Virus record (IMG/VR): IMGVR_UViG_3300025127_000304
Location: 1 to 22,758 of that record
DNA length: 22,758 nt
Strand: one strand, 5' to 3'
Origin: a virus
The position numbers and the translations under genes are program-made. Each line of letters begins with the position of its first letter. The first letter of the stretch is position 1. Positions 20,200-22,758 of the stretch are shown piece by piece. Below the pieces are notes generated by a model. That model had not been told where the DNA came from. It worked only from the letters and a program-made list of their open reading frames with translations, and ran no database searches.

Positions 20200-22758
20200 G
20201 TGGTAACTAAATTCACTCCTTTGAAAGGCCCTGAAGAGGATAACCCAACTAGTTGGTATACATCTGCAATTGCAGGTATAGGATCTGGATTAATAAAAGT
20301 TCCAGAAGGTATCGTGTCTTTAGCTGCTGAACTATTAGATCTAGGAGCTGATACAAACACGGCTGTAAAAGTAGAACAATTCTTTGATAAAATAAATCCA
20401 TTTGATGAATTAGCTGAAGCAAATGCAGCGGGTAGATTAACAGAGGCCATAACTTCTATTGGTATACCTGGTGCTTATGGATTTAAAATAGGTACTAAAA
20501 TAGCAGACAAGTTAGCAAAAAGAGCAATTGATGCTAAAAAAAATGGTAGATATGCAACAATAACACGAGAGACAAGTAAGGTGGCGGAAAGAACTAGAGC
20601 CTTAAATGAAAAAGCAGGTGTTAAAAGATTTGCTGCTGGAGTAATGGGTGGAGCAGCTGGTGAAATGTTTGTAGCGGATGTAGAGGACATAGGTAGTTTT
20701 GGAGATATATTTTCAGGTTCACCTACCCGTTTAGATAGAGATGAAAGAGTTGAAGGTCGAGGAGACGCTGCTCGTAAATTATTAAATAGAGTAAAGTTTG
20801 GTTCTGAGTCTTTATTGGTTGTGCCCTTTGTAGCGGGTGTGGGTAAAAGCGCCAAGCTTCTAGCAACACAAGGTAAAGAATTAGCTTACAGTAGTTCTAG
20901 ATTTAATAGAGCTTTAGCTAAAATAGCTTCTACAGTTACACCTGAAGGAGGCCTTACTAGAGAACTATTTGAAGGTGTGAGAAGTTTTGGAGGTTTAAAA
21001 GCAGGGGATATAAATGAAGCTCAAAGACTTTTTAAAAATATTACTAAAGAAATTAATAACATCTTTCCAGAATTAAAACACGTATATGATAAATCTTTAA
21101 CAAAAGAAAAAGATGAATTTATGAAACAGCTTAATGAACTTTTATTAGAAGGAGATTTAGGTAAAGGAATTAATGTAAATAGATTAGATAACTTAGTTGA
21201 TGCTCTTAAAGAAAAAAATATTAGCAAAGAAGCAAGATTAAGAATTAAAGATGTTTTAAACGATGCAAGAAGTGAGTTTAATAGTTTAATAAACGTTATA
21301 GAAGGAGCTGCACCTCCAGCTAAAGCTGGAGAGGTAACAAAAGAAATAAAAGGAATTACAGCTGATCGTATAAAATCTTTTATAGGTAACACTTATAATA
21401 TATTTGAACAAAAAGGTATTTTAGGATTTAAAAGATATCTACCCACTGACCAAGTATACAATGATACAGTTAATGTTATAAGACGTAGTTTAGCTGAAAC
21501 TAATGGAACAACTCTTGTTGATGACATAGAGTTTAGAAAAGACGCAGAGATGTTAGCGGATGAAATATTAGAACAAGTTTCTAAAATGAAAAAACCCCCT
21601 GCTTTACCTAATAAAACTTATACTAATTCAACAATGGAAGGACAGACCGAAAAAGCATTTACTCAATTAGTAGATTTAGGGGGAACAATAAAGGTAATGA
21701 ATAAAAAAATTACTATAAAAGATGCTGATAAAGAAGTTTTTCAAAAATTTTTTGGTAAGTTTTCAGATCCAAGATATACAATTATTCAAGGGATGGGTGC
21801 ACTATCTTCTTTAGGTAGAACTGTTAAATTTTTAGATGATATAAATAAAACAAATTCTGAAATTCAAAAGACAGCTCTTGGAGGACCTCCGATAGGTAGA
21901 GGATTTTTTTGGGGATCACAAAAAGAAGCAGCAAGAGCTACAAATAATGTAGCTGACATAGTTCCATTAGATGATTTAATGAGTGAATTAACTCAAAATG
22001 GTATAATTTCTAATCCTTTGGCTAAAAAATTTACTACAAGAGAAATAAAAGAAGCTCTTAAAAATGCAACTGGTGTTCAGGGTAAATTAAATTCTCGTGG
22101 TATTCTTGAAACAGTGGATCAAACAAACGTAGCTAAAAATGCAGCCACAACTTTATATAGATCTCTTCTTTTATTTCCTAAAGGCGTATCACAACTTGCT
22201 AAAACAGTTTTATCTATACCAACACACTTAAGAAACTTTATTAGTGCAGCTGCATTTAGTGCAGCAAATGGAATTATGTTTAATCCAAAACTAGTACAAC
22301 AAGGTTTTGATGAAGCATTAGGAGGTTTAGGTCCACGTACAGCGGCTGGAATACTTAGATTTGGTGAAAGATCTACCAAAGAACAAGAAGCTTTATATAG
22401 AGAATTATTAGAGCTTGGTGTAGTAAACTCTCAAGTACAGGTGGGAGATTTAAAAAATTTATTTAGAGATATGGGCTTTGGTGCTAAATCTGTTGATATA
22501 GACTCAGGTCTTAAGCCTATGATGAGTAGACTTCAATCTTTTGCTAAAGGAGCTTTTAGAAGATTTCAAGGTCAATACATTGCAGAGGATGATTTCTTTA
22601 AAATATTAAACTACGCAGGTGAATATGGTAGATTAAAAAATGCATACACTAAAAATAATGTAAGCAAAACTACACGAGAAATAAAAGAAGAAGCAGCTGA
22701 CATAGTTAAAAATACAGTGCCTAACTATGATTATGTAGGTAACTATGTAAAACTAGCT
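20200..22758 (+). CDS. Giant putative ejection / internal virion protein (partial, 853+ aa)
   Basis: The frame is open from a GTG at 20200 (AGAGGGAG six bases upstream, three bases after the previous stop) to the end of the window, so the protein has at least 853 residues. It has hydrophobic segments near the N terminus (SAIAGIGSGLIKVPEGIVSL) and near residues 205-225 (SLLVVPFVAGVG), long Lys/Glu-rich helical regions, and around residues 664-692 a segment SQLAKTVLSIPTHLRNFISA followed by AAFSAANGI, which I recognise from giant internal proteins of marine phages. No transglycosylase or protease motif is seen in this part. By size and position it fits the ejected internal proteins of podoviruses that build a channel across the cell envelope. 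Confidence 0.7.
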   Translation, partial: MVTKFTPLKGPEEDNPTSWYTSAIAGIGSGLIKVPEGIVSLAAELLDLGADTNTAVKVEQFFDKINPFDELAEANAAGRLTEAITSIGIPGAYGFKIGTKIADKLAKRAIDAKKNGRYATITRETSKVAERTRALNEKAGVKRFAAGVMGGAAGEMFVADVEDIGSFGDIFSGSPTRLDRDERVEGRGDAARKLLNRVKFGSESLLVVPFVAGVGKSAKLLATQGKELAYSSSRFNRALAKIASTVTPEGGLTRELFEGVRSFGGLKAGDINEAQRLFKNITKEINNIFPELKHVYDKSLTKEKDEFMKQLNELLLEGDLGKGINVNRLDNLVDALKEKNISKEARLRIKDVLNDARSEFNSLINVIEGAAPPAKAGEVTKEIKGITADRIKSFIGNTYNIFEQKGILGFKRYLPTDQVYNDTVNVIRRSLAETNGTTLVDDIEFRKDAEMLADEILEQVSKMKKPPALPNKTYTNSTMEGQTEKAFTQLVDLGGTIKVMNKKITIKDADKEVFQKFFGKFSDPRYTIIQGMGALSSLGRTVKFLDDINKTNSEIQKTALGGPPIGRGFFWGSQKEAARATNNVADIVPLDDLMSELTQNGIISNPLAKKFTTREIKEALKNATGVQGKLNSRGILETVDQTNVAKNAATTLYRSLLLFPKGVSQLAKTVLSIPTHLRNFISAAAFSAANGIMFNPKLVQQGFDEALGGLGPRTAAGILRFGERSTKEQEALYRELLELGVVNSQVQVGDLKNLFRDMGFGAKSVDIDSGLKPMMSRLQSFAKGAFRRFQGQYIAEDDFFKILNYAGEYGRLKNAYTKNNVSKTTREIKEEAADIVKNTVPNYDYVGNYVKLA

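Noticed and set aside
20475-20855. 126-codon minus-strand open frame (and others at 20178-20450, 21021-21392 and 22119-22379)
   Set aside because: All lie antisense to one continuous 853-codon frame and have shadow-like Ser/Leu/Pro composition.

Overview
The window is a slice of an AT-rich tailed-phage genome, most likely a marine podovirus-like phage of the uncultured-virome type. The call rests on a HK97-fold, Mu gpT-like major capsid protein, neck proteins of adaptor and P22 gp10-like type, several very large Ala/Gln/Lys-rich putative ejection proteins at the right end, and no sheath, tape-measure or baseplate gene. The AGA/TTA-rich codon use and the protein families resemble pelagiphage and other marine phage sequences known to me; the host cannot be read from the window. 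No tRNA, integrase, replication, terminase or lysis gene is visible. The first and last genes run off the ends, and no gene-free stretch exceeds 300 bases.

Layout. (1) 1-3800: head module on the + strand: end of a pre-capsid gene, putative decoration protein, major capsid protein followed by a clear hairpin terminator, two overlapping small genes, a 163-base leader with competing hairpins, a jelly-roll-like structural protein and a small beta protein. (2) 3809-8918: neck and tail: two head-tail connector/adaptor-type proteins, conserved small virion proteins, a repeat protein, a fibre-like protein, a tail-collar fibre with HxH metal motifs and a small distal protein. A near-consensus promoter nested in a terminator-like hairpin precedes the fibre genes. 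(3) 8906-11071: four different 2-oxoglutarate/Fe(II) oxygenase-like genes on the MINUS strand, with overlapping ends, splitting the virion module. (4) 11119-14524: back on +, a P22 gp10-like stabilisation/nozzle protein and a chain of small coupled genes, one of only 54 codons. (5) 14496-16815: a fifth 2OG oxygenase followed by a GT-B and a GT-A glycosyltransferase with overlapping ends. (6) 16871-22758: putative ejection proteins, including one with ten exact 11-residue repeats and the first 853 codons of a giant protein.

How it may work together. Late genes build head, neck, tail fibre and ejection proteins. The strongest unusual signal is the density of protein-modifying-type enzymes: five distinct 2OG oxygenases plus two glycosyltransferases in about 8 kb, all embedded in virion genes. 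A hydroxylate-then-glycosylate modification of virion proteins, or of host surface molecules, is a reasonable but untested hypothesis.
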